NCBI GenBank assembly: GCA_030248295.1
Contig: JASANH010001085.1
Coordinates: forward strand, 310,001 to 374,000
Length of the DNA stretch: 64,000 bases
From: Mesodorylaimus sp. YZB2_4
Taxonomy: Eukaryota > Nematoda > Enoplea > Dorylaimida > Dorylaimidae
Direction: 5' to 3'
The position numbers were made by a program, and so were the translations under genes. The first letter of the stretch is position 1; the number at the start of each line of letters is the position of its first letter. Below are positions 1 to 10,550 of the stretch, piece after piece. The notes under the pieces are model-generated. The model saw only the letters and a program-made list of their open reading frames with translations, ran no database searches and was not told where the DNA came from.

Positions 1-1658
1 AAAGAAAAATAAAAAAAAGATTACTCACCTGGATTACGTCGCCTGCTAATATCACTAACACCAATAACCAGTAATAGGAACTAATTCTTGAATGTTGAAA
101 TCTCAAAGACCAGGAACGACGACGAACGACGACGACACAATACTGAATTTCGCAATGCCATTGTAATCTATCAGTCAGGAGTTTTGCGCTTATAATGACT
201 TCAAGCTTGAGAGCATTAGCTGTTGGGCGCTGGGAGGAGCAGACCAGAGCAATCAATAACTTTGAGACAATAATACCAGAAACAATGCCTTTGATAACCA
301 TGATTCCGTGTCAGGCAACCATATTCACCGCCCGCCATATTCACCCGCCGCACTTACAGGGGAGGGTTCGACTCCCGCCTCGGTACAAAGTGATTGTCAA
401 TTATGTGTTCCTTAGCCCTCGAGTGCGCCTTATGGTGCTTGGCTATGGATAAAGTATGACAAAGTATGACATGACATGGCCTTCTCTCTACTTGCCAGAC
501 TCACAAAATCGAGCTATAGCAGACAGCGAAAAGTTTTGCTAGTACTGTACAGAAAATATAAGCCTTTCTGCAAATCAGAACTTATCATTCGCGTGAGTTT
601 TGATCTGGCTTGAGGAGTCCGCCGCCATATCTTATGCGCAATCTAACTTCTTATAGCCAAGCTCGGTTCTTTAGAGCGCGTACAAATAAAATCCCTTCGC
701 TTAGGATGTTGAACTCATCATTACGATCTATTTTTATTTGTAAGTTTACTTTTCATTCGCACCACTTTACACGCTTTGGGGGTGCGCCAAAATTCTGGAT
801 TTTTAGAAAAATGGGGTCACTTTTGGGAGCCATAACTCACTACAGAGTTCGATGTCAAGGCTGAAAATTTTATCACAGGTACAGGACATGATGAACTACC
901 TAGGGTTGAAGTTTCATTCAAATATCTGGAGTGACACAGGAATGCCGCGATACCAAACTTGGCCATTTTTTGAATTTGTTCGATTTCCCGCCAAAATTTA
1001 AAATTTTGCAAATTCCTAATTTTAAAAAAGTGTTTGTAGCTGATTCTCTGCTCGATCTTTAAAAGAAAAGAAAGTCAAGTTATCTGTAGTAGTTATTGAG
1101 AAACCATCGTTTATGCTAAGGCCACTGATTTTTTGGCCAAGAATTTAGTCACGTTTTTGAAATTGCGTCAAGCCCAACAGATGCAACGTGGAGCGGTCAT
1201 ACTGCGGCCACGGACTTCTGTTGGGTAGGGCATCAAATGCCCCAAGTTTCATCCGCATCCGTGAGAAGTCATATGCCGCGATCATGACAGTTTTAACGGC
1301 AGGGGTTCTTAAACCCTGAGCTGCTGAGCTGGTTCTATTACCATGGCCATTAAAGTCAATTTTTATTTCTCGAGGGCTTAACGTTAAGACAAGTATTTGA
1401 GCACACTACTTCTGTAAGCGCACCAAAGCGCTCAGAAAGATAAAAATGCTATAAATTACAAACTGGCGCCGATGGACCAGCTTTGATTTTAATATGTATT
1501 CCGAAAACCGCTTTTACAAAATGACGTGATACAATGTAATCGTTTTCAGGAGAAGGATCTACAGTGAAGCAATTTTGCTGTAGTGGAGTCGGGATGACAC
1601 GTTTGTTGATTGGTAAAAAGAGTAATCTCGAATTCATAGCGTTTTAGGCAGGAGGTCA
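1..1658. other. Stretch without a recognisable gene
   Basis: No reading frame here has splice signals or a recognisable domain. The only feature I can name is the SINE copy at 295-480. The short frames on both strands have no coding-like composition. This lies downstream of the minus-strand ETS pseudogene exon that ends at 1659. Confidence 0.5.
295..480 (+). repeat. tRNA-derived SINE copy
   Basis: GGTTCGACTCC at 365-375 matches the RNA polymerase III B-box consensus exactly. It is followed by a tail (CCCTCGAGTGCGCC, then GCTTGGCTATGGAT) ending in GACAT units. The same tail recurs near 43730-43790 (+), and in diverged form at 45840-46020 (-) and 9170-9345 (-). B-box plus a shared tail in dispersed copies is the usual structure of a tRNA-derived SINE. 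The 5' end is approximate because the A-box part is degraded. Confidence 0.6.
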
Positions 1659-1860
1659 TCATTCCAAATTTGTTTCGCCACCATCACCCACATCTGGTGA
1701 GATTCTGATCTCGGCGTGCACTTCCTCAAATGACTTGCCAATAACGCTTCCAATGTCGCACACAAAGCGAAGCGATAGCGAATTGTTTATCGGAGGTCTT
1801 GTGAATGATATTCCTATCGTAATAATAACGTATCGCGCGAGACAATTTGTCGAAAGTCAT
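1659..1860 (-). pseudogene. ETS-domain exon (C-terminal half), copy 1, frameshifted
   Basis: On the minus strand a clear acceptor (TTCCTTTTCTTGCAG) precedes ATG. The next codons read MTFDKLSRAIRYYYDRN, the recognition-helix region of an ETS DNA-binding domain. After DKQF, four extra bases (a duplication within GCTATCGCTTCGC) shift the frame. The second half, FVCDIGSVIGKSFEEVHAE, is intact in the shifted frame and ends at a TGA at 1659-1661. The four sister exons in this window lack the insertion. No ETS first-half exon was found upstream, and the matching exon 1 at about 6.1-6.3 kb is also frame-broken. I conclude this copy is a pseudogene of the Ets1/Pointed-like family found elsewhere in the window. 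Confidence 0.85.
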
Positions 1861-3900
1861 CTGCAAGAAAAGGAAAAACTCATTCGACCGCTGCTGCAAT
1901 GCACCGCATCGTTTTATCTTGAAATAAAAAAATAGTCAAGAGTCGACATTTCGACAGTTTTCCTGGTAGGTGCGCGACAGAAGGCCTAAAATTCAATCAG
2001 AAGGTTTTGGCAACTTCAACTTTTAGTTCCCTAATTTTTAATTGACTAATTTAATTGATCACATGGGCAGCCAAACGATTAACTCAGCGAATACTTATCG
2101 AAGGTGAGAACCCTCACTGTGAAAATTGACATCGTCCAGCATTTCAAAAGTTCAAAAAAGCTCAAAAGCAAAAAAGCTCAAAAAGCTCAAAAGTTTGTTA
2201 AACTGCAAATTTTGTCACTAAATTACGAAAAAAAACCTTTTTATCATCTCAGCCATCACTTCTGTATATATTTCCATACAAATCAGGAAAGTTCGGATAT
2301 TATGATGTTCATATTCATGTTTTTACACATCACTGAACGTTACTTTTTTATGCCTGCAGCTGAAGCCCCTCTCGGGTTCAGCCAGCCAGAAGTCAAACCT
2401 TCACACCCACTCTCTGCCTTTGCAGTATTGCTAGACGGTCGCAAAAACAATTCACCCCGTTGGCCGCGAAAGAGAAGATTTCACAGTTTCTCTCTTACAG
2501 ATTTTACTTCTTATATGTTTGGGGCGGTACAGTTTCAAATGTTTTCCTGCTTGCGAGTAAACCCCAGAATCGGCAAGAGAATTAGTTTTATATGAAAATT
2601 CAAATTTTTGGGGGGTTTCAAAATGGGCATGTAGGCCCAGGATCGACTGTAGGTGGTACAGTACTTTACTGGCTCGGCGCTGAAAGAAGGTCGTATATGG
2701 CTGTGGACTTTTATTAGGTTTTGCGTGATAATTTGGTGCGGCTGTGCACTTTTTGCTTTATAAGGACCAGAGCGACAGATTTATAGGAAAAAGGTGAGAA
2801 AATGAGTCAAAACGCAGCTGGATACACGAGAAATAAACTTGGTAAAAATGCTTGGTCGAGTAAAACGTTGAAAAAAGCATTGAAATACATAAAAATCATA
2901 CCTTGAAGTCCCAAAGTTTGCTTCACTATGCGATTCCAAGGAATTATTTTAAGACATTCGAGCACGCCTACTGAGAATAAATATGCTCTCTCGTCCATGT
3001 CAATTTATGATACGCTTTCTCAGGTAATACAAATACATTCTTTTATTCTGTCAGATTATAAGCGGATGAAAATATCTAAATTTGGTATATGTGATGGGCA
3101 TCACATAACTGGGACATACTAGAAATTTTTTTTCGCAAGGTATGTCGTCATGACGACATGTCCGAGGAATAAGTCAATCAAAATATTGTCTTTTTATATA
3201 ATGAGCGAACTCAAATTATACCCAAGTGGAAAAATGTTTTATATTATAAACCTTCAGATAAATTTTCTATGATATATTGGAATATACTTTTCAATCGGGA
3301 CCTACCGTTTTAGGTTCGAGAGTCACCTTACATTCTTTGAGTGAAGTACACAGAAATCACCCAAAGCATCGTTATTTTCTTCGGAGGAAGGGCCCCGTGG
3401 CGCTGGTCCCCAAACGGATGGTATTATCGAGGGCTCGAGGCAGGGAAGCTACAGTACTCGAGAGAAATATCTTCATCAACTGTTACGAGGTGGGGAAACT
3501 TCAAAGAAAAGCGGAGAAAAGTGAGACTGTTCATTGTGCTAGTTCATGGATTGGCGATTACAAAAAGAATTGTTGGGTGAGCGAACTAAATATTCTACCC
3601 TTCCCAGGGTGTCCTAGTTTCATTATGGCATAATCGAAACGGCCACGAAGATGCAAAAATGAGATGAAGAACCACATTTTCCAGAAGGAACCCAGAAAAC
3701 TTCTAGAGGGTCCTGTCAAAAATGTTAGTTCTCAAGATGCTATCACAAGAAGGGAAAATGAAGTAGCCTTTGTGAACAAATACTGTTTTTTCTCTTCAAA
3801 ATAATTCATCTCGGAGTCATCCGATGAGATCCTTGAATCTATTCAAGAATCTTGAAGAGATAAAAGCCATGGTCATGGTCATAGTGGTGTCATGGGTAGC
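1861..3900. other. Mostly anonymous DNA upstream of ETS copy 1
   Basis: This would be intron of ETS copy 1, but no relic of its second or third exon (as seen at 52182-52664 and 51939-52093) was found. It contains a degraded minus-strand SINE tail around 2290-2370 (GTTCATATTCATG, CATCACTGAACG). Two overlapping plus-strand frames at 3277-3633 (118 and 79 codons) cover the same DNA, have no recognisable domain and look fortuitous. Confidence 0.4.
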
Positions 3901-3919
3901 GTTGATACAGTTTTGGAAA

Positions 3920-5245
3920 AAAAGATTCAGTTTCAGTTTCACTCAAGTTAACTGAATCTCTGAATAGATTCAGTTTCAGTTACAGTTAACTGGATCTCAA
4001 AAGATTCAGTTAACTGAATTTAACTGAATGATTCAGTTTTTCCTTATAAAGCATATCGCATCTAGATGTGAACACTGGACAAGAACAATTCCCACTTTTT
4101 TTCAGTCAAATAACTGCTCTTCCGAATTCAAGACTTTAAACAGCTCACAAGGCGCAGTAAATACCAAAGTCAACACCAGAGGGTCCTTACGAGCACAGCG
4201 ATGCACGACCATGTCTCGACAGTCCACCCTACAAATCTGCACACAGACCAAGTACCTGATCCTTGTAACCGTTCTACTTCTAATGCCATAGCTCATGACT
4301 GTGATTTCTTTTGGTCCGAAAGGAAGCTCTGCGCAAAATATTCAGCTCGTTTGGGCAACTACTCAGCAAAGGTCAGCGGCCGAAGTCCTGCAAATTTTTG
4401 GAAATATTCTCGCGTCGTCGGGTCTTTCGTGCAAAAAAATTCAGAACCAGAAGCCTAGAAGATGGAACCAAAGCCCATAACCTGAACAGCGGGTTCAGAA
4501 GAGCCCTGCGAGTGTTTGTCAACTTTCTGTCGCCTCGCAACACACGAATTTCAGAAACCCGCAAGATTTTAGGAGCTGACCGCAGCTGACCAGCTGGCCA
4601 TTAGGGCCGAATATTTTCAGTAGAGCCTTCTTCCACACCAGGAACTCGGTAATGCCAATAAGCATGTCAAGTTCAACTCAGTGGTTGGCGAAGCTTTCTA
4701 AGATCAAGAAGATGTAACTTTAAAATGTTTGTAATAAAATGATTGAAATCGAAGAAACCCTTTTTCTTATAGTGTAGGTGTTTTTATTTTATTTCAATCA
4801 TACCTACTGCTTTTCAACTATCTTATAACTCTGTCACTCGGCGCTAGCCTGCAGGAAATGATGAAGCACTACAATATTCGTGAAGATTTTGCAACATCTC
4901 TCCACATTTGGACCAAAATTCGGATGGATCGATTTCTTTTACGATAACTAGCGTTTTAAGGATAACAAAATACACCCCCAACTCGCGATAAAGATGATTC
5001 CAACCAGCAATCCGTCTAGCTGCGTTTCGTTTCTCTTTGAGATCTGCACGAACATCCGCAAACAGATTAATAATTTTCAAAAGCGTAGTAACTCGAAAAC
5101 TGAATTTAACTGATTCTAAAAAGATTCAGTTGCAGTTAAATTCAGTTTTGGCGGGGAGATTCAGTTTCAGTTACAGTTAACTGAATTAAAAATATTCAGT
5201 TAACTGATAGATTCAGTTTCAGTTTCAGTTAACTGTAACAACGCT
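3920..5245. mobile_element. Element bounded by AACTGAA/TTCAGTT blocks
   Basis: Two blocks, about 3920-4045 and 5095-5245, consist of variants of GATTCAGTTTCAGTTA and its complement. They bracket about 1.05 kb of ordinary sequence. Both blocks mix direct and inverted orientations, so they can pair with themselves and each other. The interior contains one copy of the palindromic repeat family found again at 22.3, 44.3 and 47.5 kb. I interpret the whole as a transposable element with internally repetitive ends. The alternative is two independent microsatellites. No coding capacity for transposition is seen. Confidence 0.45.
4310..4625. repeat. Palindromic repeat family R1, copy 1
   Basis: The segment starts near GGTCAGCGGCCGAAGTCCTG and ends near GACCAGCTGGCCATTAGG, so its ends are inverted versions of each other around a middle with AGAGCCCTGCGTG-like sequence. 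The same layout recurs at 22232-22640, 44250-44583 and 47364-47740. Terminal inverted symmetry without coding capacity suggests a MITE-like non-autonomous DNA element. The outer ends of this copy are not well preserved. Confidence 0.5.
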
Positions 5246-6097
5246 AGTCATGGTCTAAAAACATAGCGACCCTGAATAATTGTTCAGGGGTTCAGAGGTT
5301 TACGAGACCAGATGAATAAAGCGATGACTTCCAGTGGCGAAGTTGTCTCGACGGATCGGGATGAATATGAGGTAATAAAAAGTGTGGAAAATCGTAATGT
5401 CACAAAAAAAGAACCATGCGCACTCTCCAAAACAAGAGTTTACCAAGAAGGAAACGAAAAAAGATGAAAAAAGAAATGTGTTTCAAAATCAGGAATCATG
5501 AATGTGTATTGATTGCGGATGTGGTTTTAGCGAGAGAAACCTCGTGTTGTTATTACGATAACAAAGTGGCCTCACAAAAAAAGAAACAAAATTAATGTTT
5601 GTTTGATAACAGATTTAAAAAAGGCTTAAAAACTTTGTCCTTCCTCTGAATGGGCGATTTGCCGTAAGCCTTAGTCATATCTCATTGACTGGGGGTGTTT
5701 GTCAGCTTGCTATTCAAGGGTGCATTTGCGAAGGGAATCGTGTGGAGATAATCCAAGTGAAGAGGCACAGAGGAACGCTGCTGTCTGATTGTGGACTGCT
5801 TACACTGCAGGCAAAACAAAAAATTTGATGGAAAGAACAGCTACTCGTATCCAAAATGAGTCATACAAGTGCCAGCCTGTTGTGCTGGAAATACGAGTAG
5901 TGAGGTATAGCGACTGAAGCATGAAAAAATGGCGGACAGACTACAGTATGCGAAATAAATGAATAAAACAGCGATAAAAAGAAAACGAGACCAGCTCCTG
6001 CGCTGGTTCATAGGTGGCCAAAAAAATATTTACATATAAAAAATTGCGCGTGTAAAGCAAGCTCAGGCTATATATATCAGAAAAATCGCAATCTTAC

Positions 6098-6330
6098 CCA
6101 GAGGCTGTAGTTGTCTGGTGTCAGCGGATGGAGATATAAATTGTTCCGCCGCAGCTCTTTCAGCGCCTCGACTTGGTTGAAGATGTGATCTCAGTCCACC
6201 AAAATGGCCACCAGCGAATGGGGCGAAGCCAGGAGTAGTTGGAGCGTTTAGTTGCGAAAAGTTGGGAAAGTGATATGAAAATTTTGGATATCACTTTTCG
6301 AAGTCCCGTGCTGATAAAAGCCAGGAGGGG
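6098..6330 (-). pseudogene. ETS gene copy 1, exon-1 relic
   Basis: On the minus strand the end of this stretch reads APTTPGFAP, then AGGHFGGLRSHLQPSRG, and stops at a donor (CTCTGG then GTAAGAT, phase 1). This matches the exon 1 of ETS copy 4 (PTTPSHTRFASGHFGGTRPRVQP; 55732-56017) and of copy 3 (NYGGVRPHLQSTQG; 35648-35906). Going 5', the homologous block corresponding to GDQRNF is still visible (SDIQNF) but lies in a different frame from the PTTP part. A frameshift therefore separates them. With the frameshift in the exon at 1659-1860, this marks a dead gene copy. The 5' limit is uncertain. Confidence 0.7.
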
Positions 6331-6339
6331 CAGTGAAGG

Positions 6340-7140
6340 CTGAGTTGTTCCGCATGATGAGTCAAGATGCACACGGCGTAAGGGAAAAGTGGCGAATGGT
6401 CGGAATGGTTCGCGCCGCTTGTTGAGCCCTCGAGTTAAAATTGGCTTATCGGATGATGTAGGCTGGTAAATGTTTCTCCGCCTTACTCTCAGGTAATGTG
6501 GACTTACATGTTTATCACTCTCGAACGTGCTTCAAAGTACAAAACATAGACTTTAGGTCCGTTAAAGATATCCGGTCGTCAAGCACGCTCATAAACGATA
6601 TGCCTGCTGTGATATTTCAGGTTTACGGTTTATATTTCTTTGCAAAATATCAGTATCAGTTATTGCGCAGTGATTTGATGAAAATATTTTCGATTTGATG
6701 AATATTTTCGGGAACTTTTCCTTGCAACACTAATTTATCGCGCATTATTATTATTGTAGTAATGCTGATTTTTATCATTTGTATTCCTCTTTTATCAGGC
6801 TCAAAGAACAAATCAAAGAGTTTTATTGACCATTCTTGCTTCAAGAACGACGTTTATTAATCGTAGGTGAATGAGCGTTCTAGGAAGCACTTACAGAATC
6901 ATATTTGTCAACTTCCCACTATACTTTCTAGCAAACACCCGAATTTTCCTCGCAAGAACATAATTTTCACCGTAAACGGACTTATCCGACGTTATCCCGT
7001 CGTGAGGGGACATAAAGTGATGACGTACTGCCTCGTGCTACGGACAAACAATACGTAATTGACAGAATAGGCATGCTCGCCGAATTAACGTCAGGCAACA
7101 AACTAAAAGCGATGTCAGCTTCGACCAAGCAAACTCACGA
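6340..7140. other. No gene seen
   Basis: Short frames on both strands have no domain, splice context or repeat similarity that I can recognise. By position this is the 5' flank or first intron of ETS copy 1. Confidence 0.4.
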
Positions 7141-7149
7141 TCAGTTTGT

Positions 7150-7335
7150 CCGATTTGATCTAGTACACAGATCTAACCACCACTCAGCGCATTCTATCGA
7201 CAGTGACAGTCGGGAAACTGCGCACTTTCTATGTTTTGCCAGTATTTATGATTGGCCAGCCAGCAGATCGCCGTCCTGTAACAAAACATCAGTAAATGAT
7301 GGGAATGGCCAAGAGGCGCGTGAAACACAAGGAAA
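7150..7335. repeat. Segment shared with 56812-56985, upstream of ETS copies 1 and 4
   Basis: This stretch aligns, with gaps, to 56812-56985. Shared anchors are ACAGATCTAAC, GCGCA then TTT, and GGCCAAGAGGCGCGTGAAACAC versus GGCCAGGAGGCACGTGAAGCAC. Both segments lie about 0.8-1 kb 5' of the exon 1 of a minus-strand ETS copy, so they are probably part of the duplicated unit. On the minus strand this copy shows GGCCAATCATAAATAC, a CCAAT plus A/T-rich pair that could be promoter-like; the other copy lacks the CCAAT. A plus-strand frame through it (7073-7399) is not conserved in the partner. I therefore treat the segment as non-coding 5' flank. Confidence 0.5.
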
Positions 7336-7399
7336 AGGTGCACCGAACATTGATTCTTGCTTAAAGTGGGAACGATTCAGAACTGTAAAAAGGTTTTGA

Positions 7400-8210
7400 T
7401 TATCGAGACCCGGAAAGAGCATTCGTTTATACGTGGGATTTTATAGGAGCATACGCTATCCAAGGAAATTTCAGACCAAAAATAGCGAAATAGCGTCGAA
7501 AATATCCTAAGACAATCCGGATCTGTTCAATAAATCCAAACCTAGCATGCTGAAGTGTTCAGTTTGTTCATTTGTGTCGTTCACCGACAGGCTTGTGGGA
7601 GTACACCCATCGCATCGCCCACATTGTACGACCCTCGCTTACCTGTTTTCGAATTCACAAAATCTTCGCGCTCATTTCATTTTTTCGTCGCAATGCTTTC
7701 AAATATGAGAGTGAGCTCGCTACGAGAAATTAGAATTTATGCCATCTGATAAAAGGCGGAAAGCATGTATCTCAGAGTGAGACAGCTAGTCCAGGGTGGG
7801 ACTGCTCAGTTTGAACAATGGTCCTTAAAATCAGGTCTTTGATTGCTTTGTATTTTTGCCCATCAGTTCTCAAAACTTGGTTTTTAGAAGTAATGTCTTC
7901 TCGATCACTTGATCATCGATTCCCTGAGATAGTGAGGCCTTTATTTCATTAATTTCCGGCAACTTGAACATTTTATGCCGAAAAATTCAAAATGTGGATC
8001 TTAGAAGCGTGAAAACCCAGCCTGAGATAAAATTTCAGCGATCCTCAAGCAAGCGAAATGACCAGGTTTGTAGCTCAGTAGGTATCCGTCATTTCTTTAG
8101 CTCGTTCTCTCACCCTCGGTCATTGTAGGCTCACAATCAGTCCAGTTTGCTACTATTTCTCGGACAGGGCTACGGTCCTGTGCCCTGGGAATGCGCATAA
8201 CATAGCCTCA
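7400..8210. other. No gene seen
   Basis: The stretch contains a tRNA A-box-like word (TGTAGCTCAGTAGGTA, near 8070) but no B-box at a fitting distance, so no tRNA is called. The open frames are short and have no recognisable motif. Confidence 0.4.
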
Positions 8211-8211
8211 C

Positions 8212-8557
8212 TCACCTGACTCTTCGAGGAACAGAGGCTAAAGAAATAGTCTCCAACGTTGCAGCCAGCTCGTCACACGATCTCCTTATATACAGTATAT
8301 TTGACTCCACATCTGGTAAAAATGCCTTTTTGTATGATCGCTGCACGAAAATTGTAATTCGCCGCATGCACACTCGATATTTTCCCGCACCGAGTAGACT
8401 CGTCAACCTGGCTAAACGCGCCAAAGCTAAAGCCAAGACTGCTCATTAGGGCGAATTCAGATTCGAAACCTAACGTACGTGGGACCAGCCCGTGTTTCTG
8501 CTCGGCTAATAGCCTCTCCAACTCGTAATCAGGGAGTGAAGATGTGGGCAATTTCAA
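8212..8557 (-). CDS. Possible exon(s) of an unidentified gene
   Basis: Two overlapping minus-strand frames are open here: one from 8557 to 8273 (94 codons, containing PDYELERLLAEQKHGLVPR) and one from about 8436 to 8216. The second contains KYRVCMRRITIFVQRSYKK and ESNILYIRRSCDELAATLE, and ends at a strong donor (AGAGTCAG followed by GTGAGT, phase 2). The second frame has coding-like amino-acid composition and the better splice signal, so I favour it. A weak acceptor (GCGTTTAGCCAG) lies near its start. I recognise no domain family. The next exon would lie below 8.2 kb, and none was identified. This may equally be a fortuitous frame. Confidence 0.3.
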
Positions 8558-8559
8558 TA

Positions 8560-9160
8560 GCCTATTGAGGGAACGTGTAATTATCCGTCTGGGATAAACG
8601 ATGTTGGCATTTCTAATTTATGGATCTGATTTGGCAGGTGCTCAGGAGGAGATTGAGCACGCCGATAAATTCATAGCAGCGGGGTGCTATAAATTCTGTC
8701 GTTAGCGGTATCTCGACATGAGAGAAAAACATTGGAATTATGTTTTCATATATCGCCACTGTACTTTCTGAGGCAGACCACTACAGTATTCACAGATGTA
8801 CTGGCACAAGGGGGGGGGGGGGGCCGAAATACTTCTAATAAAGTCTGTCATGACAGACCCACAACTTTTACACCAGCCAATGCACAGAGTGGAGCCAGGG
8901 CCTAAGATGGCTGGATTACTCGGCCACAAGAAAAAGGAGAGGCGGCCAACATGTTAGGCACTGCACACCGCATATAATCGCTCGCACATACACGTTTGCA
9001 TTGAGATGTCAGCATCCAAGCGTGCTGTGTTCTGTGCACTGCTGCTCTTCAAACAGGCTCCCTAAAGGATACCAGCTGTGCTGTTTCACATGAGCAACAT
9101 ATCCAGAGCTGGCGCTGCGAGTACAGTGATATGGCTTATCGTTAGATGCCTATGCCTTGA
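8560..9160. other. No gene seen; G-run at 8810-8823
   Basis: The only notable structure is a run of 14 G. No paralogous segment or domain was recognised. Confidence 0.4.
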
Positions 9161-9169
9161 GGAACACTG

Positions 9170-9345
9170 AAGTCATTCCTCCCTTTCTTTCAACTTTATG
9201 TTCATGCTCATGGTTTATCATATCAGGAATAACAAGCTCGAGGATGAAAGGGGCACACGACACAAAATGATTCACCTTTGCCGCGAGCCGAACCCTCCTA
9301 CTAACAATAAGAGCAAGCGTTACTACGCATAGCCTGAGAGTTAAG
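9170..9345 (-). repeat. Diverged tRNA-derived SINE copy
   Basis: On the minus strand there is a B-box-like GGGTTCGGCTCGCGG, then a tail containing CCTCGAGC and ending in GAGCATGAACATAAAG. This matches the better-preserved minus-strand copy at 45840-46020. Its A-box region is degraded. Confidence 0.5.
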
Positions 9346-9514
9346 GTCCGTGTCTGCTTGCTTCTCTTCTCACCTTCCATTCAGCACACGTGTTCGGGCC
9401 CTCTCCATCAAAAGTAAAGCTGAGTATACACAGTCTAGATGCAGGAAGGAAAAGTCCATTCCATAGATTTTGCTGCTCAGCTTCATTTGGATTTCTGCGT
9501 TTTTCCATTTCAAG

Positions 9515-9634
9515 CCGAGCTTCAAACGCGGCCGCACGAAAAGAAAATCGAAAGAAAAATATGTTTTTTGTCAAAATTTATTGGAAATCGATGCAATTTC
9601 GTGGTTTTTAAATTATTTCTGTCGGGGAATAAAG
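9515..9634 (+). CDS. Possible upstream exon of the heptad-repeat gene
   Basis: A 120-base stretch lies between an acceptor (TTTTCCATTTCAAG) and a donor (GGAATAAAG then GTAAGG). It is open in phase 0 and joins in phase 0 to the exon at 9765. The 40 residues include a basic run (KRGRTKRKSKEK) and a hydrophobic end (NLLEIDAISWFLNYF). The intron would be 130 bases. Support comes from splice signals and frame continuity only; no homologue was recognised. Two other frames through the same stretch are also open, so the assignment is tentative. Confidence 0.35.
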
Positions 9635-9764
9635 GTAAGGAATTATTGAAATGAGTTCTAGGTTTGTTGGTATTTATTTTATGTACGTTAACTTTGTTTT
9701 TTATGCATATTTTCCAATTGCATAAAGCAAAACGGGTTTTTCTAAATTTACTTTCTTTTTTCAG

Positions 9765-10376
9765 ATAAGTGACCTTGACGTGTATGGACAATCTAATTGC
9801 GATCAATCGACGAAGGGTGGTACCTCGCAGTTGGCCGCTCGTCCATCTAGTCGGAATTTCCCAAATAGTCCACGACCAGTAATGTCCGTTCAAACGCCCA
9901 CTTCGCAATCGTATTCCGGATCGATCTCTACTAGTGCATTGTTTGCCCGTCGCGATCAATTAGCAGCTGCCGCGTCGACCCCGACCCCAGTGCCGTACGG
10001 TTTCAAAATTGCCGACATTCAAAGTGTGATGATGAGAAGTGGCGAAGCGGCGCCCTATGCCATGAGAGGAGGAACAACAGTGATCATTCGAGGATCGGCG
10101 ACGAATCGTGGAGGATCGGCGGCGAATCGTGGAGGATCGGCCGTGAGGCAAGGAGGGTCGGCGACGAATCGTGGAGGATCGGCGGCGAATCGTGGAGGAT
10201 CGGCCGTGAGGCAAGGAGGGTCGACGGCGAATCGTGGAGGATCGGCCGTGAGGCAAGGAGGGTCGGCGGCGAATCGTGGAGGGTCGGCGGCGAATCGTGG
10301 AGGATCGGCGGCGAATCGTGGAGGATCGGCCGTGAGCAGTCGATACATTATTTCAACGAGCAGAAGAGTCCGATGA
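9765..10376 (+). CDS. Terminal exon: protein ending in twelve RGGSAAN-like heptads
   Basis: After a strong acceptor (CTTTCTTTTTTCAG at 9751-9764) a frame of 203 codons runs to TGA at 10374-10376. The first part is Ser/Thr/Pro/Gln-rich and looks disordered. From about 10069 to 10340 it becomes a tandem array of a 21-base unit giving heptads such as RGGSATN, RGGSAAN and RGGSAVR/QGGSAAN, about twelve units, ending SSRYIIS. Arg-Gly-Gly spacing recalls RGG-type RNA-binding tails, and the Gly/Ser/Asn content also recalls structural repeat proteins; I cannot choose. AATAAA follows at 10458-10463, supporting this as the last exon. The long minus-strand frames across the repeat are shadows. No catalytic domain is visible. 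Confidence 0.6.
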   Translation: MSDLDVYGQSNCDQSTKGGTSQLAARPSSRNFPNSPRPVMSVQTPTSQSYSGSISTSALFARRDQLAAAASTPTPVPYGFKIADIQSVMMRSGEAAPYAMRGGTTVIIRGSATNRGGSAANRGGSAVRQGGSATNRGGSAANRGGSAVRQGGSTANRGGSAVRQGGSAANRGGSAANRGGSAANRGGSAVSSRYIISTSRRVR

Positions 10377-10457
10377 TGAGCATGACTAAGCCAGCTCAGG
10401 CGGTTACATGTATAGGGATGCATTGCGAGAGAAAGAGATAAATTGAATTTGTACAGT

Positions 10458-10463
10458 AATAAA
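10458..10463 (+). terminator. Polyadenylation signal AATAAA
   Basis: A canonical hexamer lies 82 bases after the stop codon of the heptad-repeat gene and just before the 46-bp satellite array. Confidence 0.5.
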
Positions 10464-10550
10464 GTTGACCTGTGTTGGAAAATCCGCGTACAGATCGATG
10501 TGATGACAAATCATGCGAGCTGATACACCTAAGTGAGCCGTCCAGTCCAA

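Noticed and set aside
2104..2595. 163-codon plus-strand frame
   Set aside because: It passes through a degraded SINE, starts in a Lys-rich A-run and has no domain or splice signals.
8068..8140. tRNA-like A-box
   Set aside because: No B-box at a compatible distance and no cloverleaf.
9960..10423. Two long minus-strand frames over the heptad-repeat exon
   Set aside because: A tandem unit whose length is a multiple of three keeps other frames open as well; the plus strand has the acceptor, stop and poly(A) signal.
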